From: Bifidobacterium sp. ESL0732
GTDB lineage: Bacteria; Actinomycetota; Actinomycetes; Actinomycetales; Bifidobacteriaceae
Assembly: GCF_029395535.1 (NCBI RefSeq)
Contig: NZ_CP113920.1
Location: 62,001 to 126,000, forward strand
Reading direction: 5' to 3'
Length of the DNA stretch: 64,000 nt
In this document: piece after piece, positions 43,466-52,087 of the stretch
How the letters are laid out: each line of letters begins with the position of its first letter
How positions within the stretch are numbered: position 1 is the stretch's first letter
Made by a program: the position numbers and the translations under genes
Notes under the pieces: generated by a model
Told to the model about the DNA's origin: nothing
Databases searched by the model: none
Seen by the model: the letters and a program-made list of their open reading frames with translations, nothing else

Positions 43466-44917
43466 GTGAAATTCGAGCGTTGGAGGCAAATCGTGGAGTT
43501 TGAGGTGTGGCCTGAGGCCATTGAGCTGGGGCACATGTTCGCGGAGCAGGGCTACGAGCTTTCGCTGGTGGGCGGGCCCGTGCGCGACCTGCTGTTGCAC
43601 CGCAAAAGTCACGACCTCGATTTCTGTTCCTCCGCCCGACCTGAGCAGTTCGAACCGATTCTCAAGCGTTTCGGTCACGATGGTTTCTGGGATATGGGCC
43701 GCAAGTTCGGCACCTTGGGCGCGATGCGGCGTCGCAAGGACGGTACCGAAGTCAAGGTCGAAGTCACCACCTACCGCTCCGATAAATATGATCCCGATTC
43801 CCGCAAGCCGGTCGTTGAGTATGGGGACTCGCTGGAAGGTGACCTTTCGCGGCGCGATTTCACCGTCAACGCGATGGCGTTGCGCGTGCCCGACCTGCAA
43901 TTCGTCGACCCGTTCGGCGGCGCTAACGATTTGGCCAAAGGTATTTTGCGTACGCCGGTCAATCCGCGGCAGTCTTTCGAGGACGACCCGCTGCGTATGA
44001 TGCGCGCGGTGCGGTTCGTCGCCCAGCTTGGCTTCCGCATCGAGCCGGACACCGCCGAAGCCATCACCGATATGGTCGATCGTATTTCCATCGTCTCCGC
44101 CGAGCGCGTGCGCGACGAGATCACCAAGCTGTTGCTTTCCGAACGTCCGCACGAGGGCATCGAGGCGTTGGTCGATTCCGGTTTGGCTGATATTGTATTA
44201 CCGGAGATTCCGGCGCTGAAACTGGAGATCGACGAGCATCATCGCCACAAGGACGTTTTCGAGCACACGCTGATGGTGCTCGACCGCGCGATTGCATTGG
44301 AAACCGGCCCCGATGGCCCCGTACCTAGGCCCGACTTGACGTTGCGCTTGGCTGCCCTCCTGCACGACATCGGCAAGCCAGCGACCCGTCGTTTCGAGCC
44401 TCACGGCAAAGTGAGCTTCCACCATCACGACGTGGTAGGCGCGAAAATGGTACGCAAGCGCCTGAAAGCGTTGCGTTTCGACCACCATATCGTCTCCGAC
44501 GTGAGCGAACTGGTGAACCTGCATCTGCGGTTCCACGGCTACGTCGATGAGCCTTGGACGGATTCGGCTGTTCGCCGGTATGTCAAGGATTCCGGCCATC
44601 TTTACGAGCGCTTGAACCGCCTTACTCGCGCCGACGCCACTACGCAGAACAAGCGCAAGGCGTTGATGTTCTCTGAGGCGATGGACGAGCTCGAGGCTCG
44701 TGTCAAGGAGCTTAAGGAGCAGGAAGACTTCGATTCGATTCGCCCTGATGTCAACGGCAACGAGATCATCGAAATTCTTGGAATCAAGCCGGGCCCGGCC
44801 GTCGGCCGCGCCTACAAGCACATGCTCGATTACCGTTTGGATCACGGTCCTGCCGATCACGATACCGCCGTCGCGGAGCTCAAGCGTTGGGCTGGCGAAG
44901 AGGGATTAAGCGCCTGA
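43466..44917 (+). CDS. cca: CCA tRNA nucleotidyltransferase
   Basis: A 483-residue enzyme adding or repairing the 3' CCA of tRNAs. The start is GTG 43466 with GGAAGG just upstream. The nucleotidyltransferase signature is LVGGPVRDLLL with the DxD pair in SHDLDF, followed by RRDFTVNAMA and the DDPLRMMRAVRF motif. An HD domain (LAALLHDIGKP) occupies the C-terminal half, as in the actinobacterial PcnA/Cca type. It opens the plus-strand side of the murJ block, as pcnA does in mycobacteria. Confidence 0.95.
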   Translation: MKFERWRQIVEFEVWPEAIELGHMFAEQGYELSLVGGPVRDLLLHRKSHDLDFCSSARPEQFEPILKRFGHDGFWDMGRKFGTLGAMRRRKDGTEVKVEVTTYRSDKYDPDSRKPVVEYGDSLEGDLSRRDFTVNAMALRVPDLQFVDPFGGANDLAKGILRTPVNPRQSFEDDPLRMMRAVRFVAQLGFRIEPDTAEAITDMVDRISIVSAERVRDEITKLLLSERPHEGIEALVDSGLADIVLPEIPALKLEIDEHHRHKDVFEHTLMVLDRAIALETGPDGPVPRPDLTLRLAALLHDIGKPATRRFEPHGKVSFHHHDVVGAKMVRKRLKALRFDHHIVSDVSELVNLHLRFHGYVDEPWTDSAVRRYVKDSGHLYERLNRLTRADATTQNKRKALMFSEAMDELEARVKELKEQEDFDSIRPDVNGNEIIEILGIKPGPAVGRAYKHMLDYRLDHGPADHDTAVAELKRWAGEEGLSA

Positions 44918-45015
44918 TCGAATTGTTCGGCAGTCTAAGCCAGTCTGAGGAATGTTTGGCGTTTGGGTTTGATGTTTGTCTTTACTGACGAAGCTGCTTT
45001 TGCGACTAGCGGCGG

Positions 45016-45645
45016 TTACTTCTTGGGCTGGCGGAAATCCTGAGGGAGCTTTGCCTGGTCGACCTTGCTTGGCAGCGTGCAACCCTTGATGTTCTTGATC
45101 TGGGCACCGGCGGCGGGCGTCGCGCCTTTTTTCGTCAGATCGTTGAACGTCGAACCGATGACCAGGCTCACAACCCCATCTTGCCTATTGTCCATCACCA
45201 GTTTTGCGTCGGTGAAATTGCTATAGACCGTATAGGCTTGCGCAATATTGTTCATTCCGTAGTAGATGGTGGTCCGTTCGACTTTTCGAGAAGTGAAATC
45301 TCCGACGCTGGATACGTTGAAATGCCGGTTGACCAAAGCGTCACCGACCGCTCTGGCGAGGCCGACCGCTTTGGTTCCGTTGAGTACGTTGACCTCTACG
45401 TTGCCGTTTTGCATATAGGCTACCGGACTTTTTTTCGGATCATTGGTAGCGCAAACGAGCGGCGCTCCGTAATTGGTTTGTGCCTGCGGCACATCGGCGT
45501 TGCTTTTGCCGATCGTATGGAAAAATACGAAGACTGAAACCACTAGCGCCACGACTAGGATGGCTGCGATCGTTGAAAACACGCGTACCTGACGGTGATG
45601 CACATACTGCTTGCGTGCCTGGCGTTCGTCACTATATTGCTGCAT
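45016..45645 (-). CDS. LytR C-terminal domain membrane protein
   Basis: A 209-residue protein with a basic cytoplasmic N-terminus, one transmembrane helix (about 25-46) and an extracytoplasmic LytR_C domain (VEVNVLNGTKAVGLARAVGD). Such stand-alone LytR_C proteins accompany LytR-CpsA-Psr enzymes that attach polymers to peptidoglycan; here no catalytic partner is adjacent. It lies downstream of rsmA on the same strand, about 195 bp away in the opposite order of transcription, so it is probably its own unit. Confidence 0.85.
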   Translation of the reverse strand: MQQYSDERQARKQYVHHRQVRVFSTIAAILVVALVVSVFVFFHTIGKSNADVPQAQTNYGAPLVCATNDPKKSPVAYMQNGNVEVNVLNGTKAVGLARAVGDALVNRHFNVSSVGDFTSRKVERTTIYYGMNNIAQAYTVYSNFTDAKLVMDNRQDGVVSLVIGSTFNDLTKKGATPAAGAQIKNIKGCTLPSKVDQAKLPQDFRQPKK

Positions 45646-45839
45646 GTTTCGTTCCTGTCAACCCGTGCCTGCGCCGCTTCCTCGCAGGCGGCTGGGCTCA
45701 ACCGACGTGCAAAGAATTTGGCGAATATCGACGTTTCCACTTTACCGTGAGAGTGTGACGCTCAGCTGCTTTGCTCGGTTGCGCTATTTTTGGGCCGCTG
45801 AACGGTGTTAAGAGGCGTGGGTGCCACGCTATTGCTTGG

Positions 45840-46940
45840 CTAGATTGCGGCGGCGGCCAACGCAACGAATTCATGGATCGTCAGAGTCTCGCCGCGTCTC
45901 GTTGGATCGATGCCGGCTTTTGCGAATGCTTCCGCTGGTACCAGCTTCTTCAAGGCTGCATGCAGGGTCTTGCGGCGTTGGCTGAAAGCGGCGTCGATAA
46001 GCTGGAACACCTTCTCGCGGCTGGCTTTCGAGGCCAGTTTGTTTTGCTCGTTTTCGTCGTAACGCTTGAACGAAACCAGTGCGGAATCGACGTTCGGTGC
46101 AGGCCAGAAGACGTTGCGGCCAACCAACCCCACACGCTCGGCCCGGCCATACCATGCCAGTTTCACGCTCGGAGTGCCGTAGATTTTGGAACTCGGTTTG
46201 GCCGCGAGCCGGTCGGCCACTTCCTTCTGTACCATCACGAGGAAATGATCAAGATTATCGAATTGTTCGAGCAGTGTAAGCAGTATTGGCGTCGCCACAT
46301 TGTATGGCAAATTGGAAACGAGCGTGAACGGATTGCCGTCAGTGGCATTTGGTTGGTCAGATAGTGATTTTTCGGTATCGGCATTGCGGTCAGCGGGCGA
46401 GGTTTCGCGTTGTGTCTGTTCGTTTTCCTCGATGTTCGACGATGGCTTGTCATCGGTATCGTCGGCATCTGAGCCCGTGCTGGTATTGGTTGCCGAATGA
46501 TTTTGGTTACGACGAGAAACATTGTCCGCCGCAAACTCCGGCAGCGTTTCGGGACTCAGACTCATCGCATCAGCGGTGACCACAGTAAGTCGGTCGGTTG
46601 CTTCTGGCATGAATTCGGCGATGGTTCTCGGCAGACGTGCCGCCAGCGCCGGGTCAATTTCGACAGCGGTGACCGCAGCTCCAGTTTCAAGCAAAGCCAG
46701 TGTAAGCGAGCCCAACCCCGGCCCGACTTCAAGCACGTGCGTATCGGCGGTAACGCCGGCTTCGCGCACAATGCGCCGCACCGTGCCTGGGTCGATGACA
46801 AAGTTTTGTCCGAATTTCTTGGTCGGGCTGATGCCGGCGTCCGCCGCGATCCGCCTGATATCCCCTGCGCCCAGCAGGTGGCCGGTATGTGCCGTCGCCT
46901 CGTCTGTCAAACTGTCCCCGTCCGTTGTCTGCTCACTCAT
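45840..46940 (-). CDS. rsmA: 16S rRNA adenine-N6,N6 dimethyltransferase (RsmA/KsgA) with disordered insertion
   Basis: A 366-residue methyltransferase that dimethylates two adjacent adenines near the 3' end of 16S rRNA. SAM motif I is VLEVGPGLGSLTLALLE (69-85), the acidic motif TAVEIDPALA (91-100), and the catalytic NLPYNVATP starts at N210. Between the VVTADAMSL strand and the NLPY motif there is a ~65-residue Asn/Ser/Asp/Glu-rich insertion (about 137-202) absent from ordinary ~280-residue RsmA. The catalytic motifs on either side are intact. It follows the G5/DUF348 gene, matching the rpfB-ksgA order of mycobacteria. Confidence 0.94.
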   Translation of the reverse strand: MSEQTTDGDSLTDEATAHTGHLLGAGDIRRIAADAGISPTKKFGQNFVIDPGTVRRIVREAGVTADTHVLEVGPGLGSLTLALLETGAAVTAVEIDPALAARLPRTIAEFMPEATDRLTVVTADAMSLSPETLPEFAADNVSRRNQNHSATNTSTGSDADDTDDKPSSNIEENEQTQRETSPADRNADTEKSLSDQPNATDGNPFTLVSNLPYNVATPILLTLLEQFDNLDHFLVMVQKEVADRLAAKPSSKIYGTPSVKLAWYGRAERVGLVGRNVFWPAPNVDSALVSFKRYDENEQNKLASKASREKVFQLIDAAFSQRRKTLHAALKKLVPAEAFAKAGIDPTRRGETLTIHEFVALAAAAI

Positions 46941-47098
46941 AGTTTCAAAGATACCCTTGGCGCGCGAATCGATGTGTTCGTGGGCTTAAGGACCCCGAGG
47001 CTGGCAGGGGTGAATAGCCAGAAGTGTCAGCTATAACTTTGGTAGACGGGCTTGGAGCTGAAGGCGGATATATGCTGCCGGATTCCTTGATTGAGGAT

Positions 47099-48529
47099 TT
47101 AATACCAGTTGTGTGCGTTCCAGAAAACTCGTGCACCATTAGGGTCACCGTAGCGGCCTCTGATATAAGTTATGCCTGCGGCAATCTGCGTGGCGGCGTT
47201 ATCCCGCCAGTCGGTCTCGCTGGTGTATTCGTTGTAATAAAGGATTTGCGGGATGCCGTAAGCAGTGGAGCTTGGATTCTGAGCGTCCCAGCGCCACCCT
47301 GATTCATGGTTCCAAATCCAGACGAGATTATCCCAATTACTTCCGGTCCATCCGATCTGTGCCGCCACTGCGCTGGCGTAGTCCTGTGCCTGGCCTGGGG
47401 TCGGATGCCAGAGACCACCGCCGCCAGAAGGAGCTGAAGGTGCAGGTGCAGGCGCTGGAGTTGGAGTTGGAGCTGGAGCAGGCGTTGAAGGCTGAGACGG
47501 TTGGCTCGGCTGCTCCGCAGGTGCTGAAGGCGCGGGAGCGGAAGGAGTCGAGTTGCTGGAGTTGTCCTTGCCATTGTTCTTGTCTTTGCTCTTACCGGAC
47601 TCGCTGTCGCTATTTGAACCAGTGCCGGAATTGCCATTGTCGCTGCCTCCAGCAGAAGGTGCAGGAGTGGCAGGCGCTGCGGGCCCGACGGCCACAATCT
47701 CTTCGAGCGGCGCCTGTGTAATGGTTTCCGATTTGAGCGTCGAGCTTTCGGCCTGACCGTCGACGTAGGTGACGTCGTAGGTCTGCTGCTTGTTGCCGTT
47801 CTGGCCTGCTTGACGAATCTCGGTTTGGCCGGGTTGCAGGTTGGGATCGACGATGGTGCGTGTAGCGAACGGCACGGCGACGTCCTTCGTCTCCTGCCCG
47901 TGCGTGACGCGTTGGACCCGCAGGATGGTCTGCCCGTCTTCCTCGCTCACGTTGACGCGGTCTTCCTTGCCGATGGTGATGTTCTTGGAATCGAGAATCG
48001 AGGCGGCCGTAAGCTTGCCGTTGGGTGCCACGCTGGTCTTGCCGTCGGCGATGACGGTGACCGGGCCGGCCTTGTTGATTACGAATCCGCCGGTGAGCTG
48101 GTTGTATACGTTGGTGACGTTGACCGACACCTTCGTGGCGTTCTTGTCATTGGCCTTGAAGAAGCCGAGCAGCTGGTTGGCGCTGGTGGCGTACGTCCAG
48201 AAGGGCACATCCTGGCCCTCAATGTTGATGGTGGCCTGGTAGGCGCTGCGCACGGTGACCACGTCGTGGTTTTTGAGGCCTGCCTTATCGTCGGTGGAGT
48301 CGATGAAATCGTGAGATTTGGTTTTTACACCTTGTGATTCGAGGAATCTGGGCACAGAAGCAGAATAGGTCGTGACCGTTTTGGTCTGCCCGTTGACCGT
48401 CAGGGCGACGGTTTTACGTGCGGAAATGGCGAAGAAGACGATGCTGGCCAGCAGCACTACTCCCACACAAATCGCTACGCGAACCCTGCGCAATGTGACG
48501 AACCGTCGTGGAGTCCATCGACGTGCCAT
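47099..48529 (-). CDS. G5/DUF348 cell-wall lytic protein (RpfB-like) with lytic-transglycosylase-like C-terminus
   Basis: A 476-residue secreted or membrane-anchored protein. ATG 48529 (MARRWTPRR) follows AGGGGG; a longer frame upstream lacks an RBS. One N-terminal helix (about 18-38) precedes DUF348-type modules (LTVNGQTKTVTTY, INIEGQDVPFWTYA, VTVIADGKTSV) and a G5 domain (about 215-300). A Pro/Ser/Asn linker (~300-380) leads to a C-terminal domain (WNHESGWRWDAQNPSSTAYG) like transglycosylase/aggregation-promoting-factor domains, with the catalytic Glu candidate in NHESGW. RpfB has the same front half but an Rpf domain at the end; neighbourhood with rsmA supports orthology of position. Likely cleaves peptidoglycan during growth or separation. 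Confidence 0.87.
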   Translation of the reverse strand: MARRWTPRRFVTLRRVRVAICVGVVLLASIVFFAISARKTVALTVNGQTKTVTTYSASVPRFLESQGVKTKSHDFIDSTDDKAGLKNHDVVTVRSAYQATINIEGQDVPFWTYATSANQLLGFFKANDKNATKVSVNVTNVYNQLTGGFVINKAGPVTVIADGKTSVAPNGKLTAASILDSKNITIGKEDRVNVSEEDGQTILRVQRVTHGQETKDVAVPFATRTIVDPNLQPGQTEIRQAGQNGNKQQTYDVTYVDGQAESSTLKSETITQAPLEEIVAVGPAAPATPAPSAGGSDNGNSGTGSNSDSESGKSKDKNNGKDNSSNSTPSAPAPSAPAEQPSQPSQPSTPAPAPTPTPAPAPAPSAPSGGGGLWHPTPGQAQDYASAVAAQIGWTGSNWDNLVWIWNHESGWRWDAQNPSSTAYGIPQILYYNEYTSETDWRDNAATQIAAGITYIRGRYGDPNGARVFWNAHNWY

Positions 48530-49080
48530 CCAAACCCCCTGAAGTAATTTATCAGACATACCGCGATTGCCGCGTATGCCCGCTGTCTCATCCAGTCTAC
48601 AGTCTATCGGTTTCGCCGTGGGGATTGCAATACGTATTAGGTCTATAAAGTCAAGATTTTGCAAAGAAAGCACAACGTTCGTGGGTATGCGTACTGAATG
48701 GCGCTTTTACCGCAGAATGGTTTTTGCTCTAAAGAAGGGAAAAGGGGCGGGAGAGAAGGGGATATTCCCGCCCCTAAAGGGCGAAGCAAATTGGGGGAAG
48801 TTTCGCCCTTGGACGTTGCTCTCATATGGAAGAGAAGCAACGCTTACTTACTCGAGCACGAGTAATACTGTCGGCGCCTCCTTCACGCCGGAATCGTTGT
48901 GGACGTAAGGTTTACGAACCGCCACAACTCACGCAACCCACTTTCGCGGGCTTACTGCAACAAAATCCATTACTGCTTCAATCGAAGCGCACTGCCCGCT
49001 TCAACCGCGAACAACCACAGCACAAACAAACCTCAACTGCAAACTACTCAACCGTCTCTCACCGCGACATCGCGCCGGTG
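48530..49080. other. Intergenic region between the G5-protein gene and tRNA-Thr
   Basis: About 550 bp without a supported gene. It holds the promoter of the G5-protein gene and, near 48744-48774, a hairpin suited to terminate the tRNA transcript. The stretch 48880-49060 is A/C-rich and has no recognised feature. Confidence 0.45.
48744..48774 (-). terminator. Hairpin downstream of tRNA-Thr
   Basis: GGGGCGGGA (48744-48752) pairs perfectly with TCCCGCCCC (48766-48774). On the minus strand it is followed by TTTTCCCTTCTTT. It lies ~300 bp past the tRNA, so it may instead serve an unseen transcript. Confidence 0.5.
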
Positions 49081-49154
49081 AGCCTCCTGTCGGGATCGAA
49101 CCGACGACCTGCCGCTTACAAGGCGGCCGCTCTGGCCATCTGAGCTAAGGAGGC
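49081..49154 (-). tRNA. tRNA-Thr (anticodon TGT)
   Basis: A 74-nt cloverleaf on the minus strand. Acceptor GCCTCCT/AGGAGGC, D-stem GCTC/GAGC, anticodon stem GCCGC/GCGGC with loop CTTGTAA (anticodon TGT), T-stem GTCGG/CCGAC with loop TTCGATC, all fully paired. The CCA end is not encoded. It reads ACA (and other ACN) threonine codons. No integrated element is seen next to it. Confidence 0.96.
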
Positions 49155-49678
49155 GTTGGTTTCAATCGTATCCGACAAAACCAGACAGATTATTACTTTA
49201 ACAGCAAGGCTCGATTACGCTAGCAGGCTTCGTGGCGTTCCGAAAGGAGGGGAGATGGGATTGATAATTTTCTTTGGATAAACCTTTTGTGAGGTACGTC
49301 ACTTAAAAGTTAAACTCGTAAAATCTCGGAAAAACATAAATCGTTCCACGTTTTTGCACCAGGAATCATTTTGGATTATCGAAAGTGAATAATTGCTGAT
49401 ATTTATTGATTTCTGGAGTATATAACATTTTACGTCACATCGATCAACACTGCGTTTCGCGCAAAACAACTTCGCTAGACGATAGAGGATTCGTTGGCAT
49501 TTTAACTGGTATTATATTGTTAGAAACGCTACTTCTCACACATTTTGATTGGCGTTGTTGTTTTTTAAACGTCATACAGTTTGTTGCGGGTAGGAATGTT
49601 AGGACATAATCAGCCGGTTTCCCGCAAGGGCCCGGTTCATGGACGACGTTGTTAGCGCAAAGGTATAGAGGACGGGGT
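49155..49678. other. AT-rich region upstream of the DsbA-like gene
   Basis: About 520 bp without a supported gene; clearly lower in GC than its surroundings (49270-49560). It contains the tRNA-Thr promoter at one end and the DsbA-like gene promoter at the other. No repeat or element was recognised. Confidence 0.4.
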
Positions 49679-50674
49679 ATGGCTCGGCATACAAGCAATA
49701 GCTACGCACAGTCGGCAGCTAATACTTCTTGGTATGGTGGTGTCGACGCCGGGGACTTGTTAATTCAGACGCGCCGGGCTCAGGAAGCCAAGGAGCGCAA
49801 ACAGCGTCGTATCATCGGCTTCATTGCTTTTACCATCGTCGTCATTTTCGTAGCCGTTATTGGATTGGTTAGCTACCGTTCCATCGCCAAGCGCAATGCA
49901 GCACAAGATATTACCGAAGACCAGGCCTACAACGCTTTGCAGGCTGTAAAACTGAAACCGAAGTATGCCAATGACAAAGGTGGCATACTTCTTTCGAAAC
50001 TTGGGTACGGCAAGAAGGTCCCCAATGCTCCGACGCTGGAAATCTACACCGATCCTATGTGCCCCGGCTGCGCCGTCCTCCACCAGCAGATGGATTCCAC
50101 GTTCCGTGCGCTGCTGGATTCCGGCCAGATAAACCTTGAAGTTCATCCGGTGACGTTCCTCGACAGCATGTCATCCGATCACTATTCATCGCGTGCCGAT
50201 AACGGTGTGGCCTATATTTCCTCCAATGATCCGAACCCTGATCATCTCCTGGACTTCCTCACCAATATTCATTCTGATTCTTTCCAACCTGAGGAAGCAG
50301 CCAACTACAAGCCCGTGAGCAATGATCAGCTGCAGCAACAGGCTGTGGCATCCGGGGTTCCCGCGCCTATTGCGGCCAAGGCGTTCGGCAATGAGTACGA
50401 ACCTTGGCTTTCCGCGGCCGCGCAATACACATTGCGCCGGCCTGAGCTCAAGGACGTAGCCGGCCAGTTCAAGGGCAAGCTCACTACCCCGGTGGTGGTG
50501 ATCAACGGCAAGATGCTTGATATTTCGGGAATTTCCGACATAGGACTCACGTATAAGGAGGCCGTTTTGCAGTCCATCGGCCTTTCCAACGAAAATATCG
50601 GCCGGGCTGGCGCGCAGCCGGCCATCGGCAGCAACGGCGAACCGACGTTCCCGAAGACGCACCCCTCGGCCTGA
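49679..50674 (+). CDS. Membrane-anchored DsbA-like thioredoxin-fold protein (copy 1)
   Basis: A 331-residue protein; start ATG 49679 (MARHTSNSY) follows AGAGGACGGG. A basic N-terminus and one helix (around 45-65, IIGFIAFTIVVIFVAVIGL) place the rest outside the membrane. The domain is DsbA/thioredoxin_4-like with redox motif DPMCPGCAVLHQQ and the cis-proline strand TTPVVVINGKML. Such proteins oxidise or isomerise disulfides in exported proteins. Convergent with a paralogue at 50914-51870. Confidence 0.88.
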   Translation: MARHTSNSYAQSAANTSWYGGVDAGDLLIQTRRAQEAKERKQRRIIGFIAFTIVVIFVAVIGLVSYRSIAKRNAAQDITEDQAYNALQAVKLKPKYANDKGGILLSKLGYGKKVPNAPTLEIYTDPMCPGCAVLHQQMDSTFRALLDSGQINLEVHPVTFLDSMSSDHYSSRADNGVAYISSNDPNPDHLLDFLTNIHSDSFQPEEAANYKPVSNDQLQQQAVASGVPAPIAAKAFGNEYEPWLSAAAQYTLRRPELKDVAGQFKGKLTTPVVVINGKMLDISGISDIGLTYKEAVLQSIGLSNENIGRAGAQPAIGSNGEPTFPKTHPSA

Positions 50675-50822
50675 TATCTGCTGCGGGCCTGCTGCGGCGT
50701 TGTCGTTTCCTGGCTTTCCCCTTAAAGTTTATGCCGCAAGATGGGTATATCGGATACGAATTTGCCTTCGTTCGTTCTTGATTGACGGTCGGTTAAGCGC
50801 CAAAACCTTGCTGCAAACAACG

Positions 50823-50872
50823 AAACCGGCGGCAGATCACGAACAATATCGTGAATCTGCCGCCGGTTTTTT
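50823..50872. terminator. Bidirectional terminator between convergent DsbA-like genes
   Basis: A 15-bp perfect stem (AAACCGGCGGCAGAT with its complement, 50823-50837 and 50855-50869) plus an inner CACGA/TCGTG pairing, followed on the plus strand by six T residues. Confidence 0.85.
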
Positions 50873-50913
50873 AGACGCACGTCGAGCGCGTGGCGTGAAG
50901 CCGAACTGGCTGG

Positions 50914-51870
50914 TTAGCTCAAGGATTCAGGTGCTCCGGTGCCGATCTTCGGCATGACGCCCTCCTTGCCGACCTGAGATTCCTTGATGCCAAGGGACTT
51001 CAGCAAGGCCTGCTGCTGGGTGAGGCCCAACTGGGTGACTTCAGACATATCCATGAGCTTGCCGTTGATGGTGACGGCCGGAGTGCTCATCTGCCCAGAG
51101 CTGTTCAAAAGTTCCTTACGCTTGATCGTGTAGTTGTAGGATGCCTCAAGCCACTTGCCGTAAGTTCCGTTGAACGCCTTGTCGATGATGGATTCAGGGA
51201 CGCCGGCGGCAATCGCCTGCGCTTTGATCTTGTCGTTGCTGGTCGCCTTGTAATCGGGGCCTTCTGCGGGCTGATAGTCCTTTTTGTAAAGGTTGCTCAC
51301 GAAATCAAGCAGGTGCTGTGTGCTGGGGTCATGGCTGGAGACGTAAAGCATGGCACCAGCAGCGCGGCTTGAATACTGGTCGGTTGAATCCGCGTCTAGG
51401 AAATTCATGAAATGATAAACGAGATTGACTTGGCCGGAATCTACCAATTTATCGAGGTCGGTATCAATCTGGCGGTGAAGTGAACCGCAACCGGGGCAAA
51501 GCGGGTCCATGTAAATCTCGAGGGTTGGCGCTTTGTCGATTTTCTTGTCGAAGCCGTCTTTGGAAATCAGGATGCCGCCTTTGTCGTCGGCGTACTTGGG
51601 CTTGGTTTTCACTTTTTGCAGGGCGCTGTATGAAGCGTCGGCGGTAACCTTATTTGCCTCGTTCTTCTTGTGGATGGAACGAAGCGAGACCACGGCGACA
51701 ATAGCTATGAGGATGACGATAATGGTGACGACAAGGGCACCGATGATGGTCTGCTGCTTGCGTTCCTTCGCGGCGGCCTCTTCGAGGGCCTTCTGCCGTG
51801 CCTCTTCTTCGGCTTTGCGCCGGGCTCGTGTCTGGCGTTTTTGCGCTTTTTTATTGCCCTGTTGTGCCAT
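50914..51870 (-). CDS. Membrane-anchored DsbA-like thioredoxin-fold protein (copy 2)
   Basis: A 318-residue paralogue of the convergent gene. Start ATG 51870 (MAQQGNKKAQKR) follows AGAAGGGC. A highly charged, helical N-terminus (about 1-45, Lys/Arg/Glu/Ala-rich) precedes one transmembrane helix (about 46-70). The outside domain has DPLCPGCGSLHRQ and TPAVTINGKLMD (cis-Pro strand). The two copies share the same KPKYADDKGGILISK-like lead-in segment, showing a duplication. Candidate substrates include the Cys-containing surface protein at 28937-33844 (inference). Confidence 0.88.
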   Translation of the reverse strand: MAQQGNKKAQKRQTRARRKAEEEARQKALEEAAAKERKQQTIIGALVVTIIVILIAIVAVVSLRSIHKKNEANKVTADASYSALQKVKTKPKYADDKGGILISKDGFDKKIDKAPTLEIYMDPLCPGCGSLHRQIDTDLDKLVDSGQVNLVYHFMNFLDADSTDQYSSRAAGAMLYVSSHDPSTQHLLDFVSNLYKKDYQPAEGPDYKATSNDKIKAQAIAAGVPESIIDKAFNGTYGKWLEASYNYTIKRKELLNSSGQMSTPAVTINGKLMDMSEVTQLGLTQQQALLKSLGIKESQVGKEGVMPKIGTGAPESLS

Positions 51871-52087
51871 ATGCCCTTCTTTGTGATTGCAAAATGCTGT
51901 CAATCGCCGGTTCGTCCACCGTTATAGCGACTAAAGCAACTAACGTACTCAAATAGACTTAATGCTCTACTATTTTGCACGTATGGGTGGATGAAATAGC
52001 CCAAGAGCTGAGTACTCTGAAATTTTCTTGCAGATATTGCCACTTTGCCCAAATAACTGTTAGACGTGCGTTCGTAAAAAAATTGTA

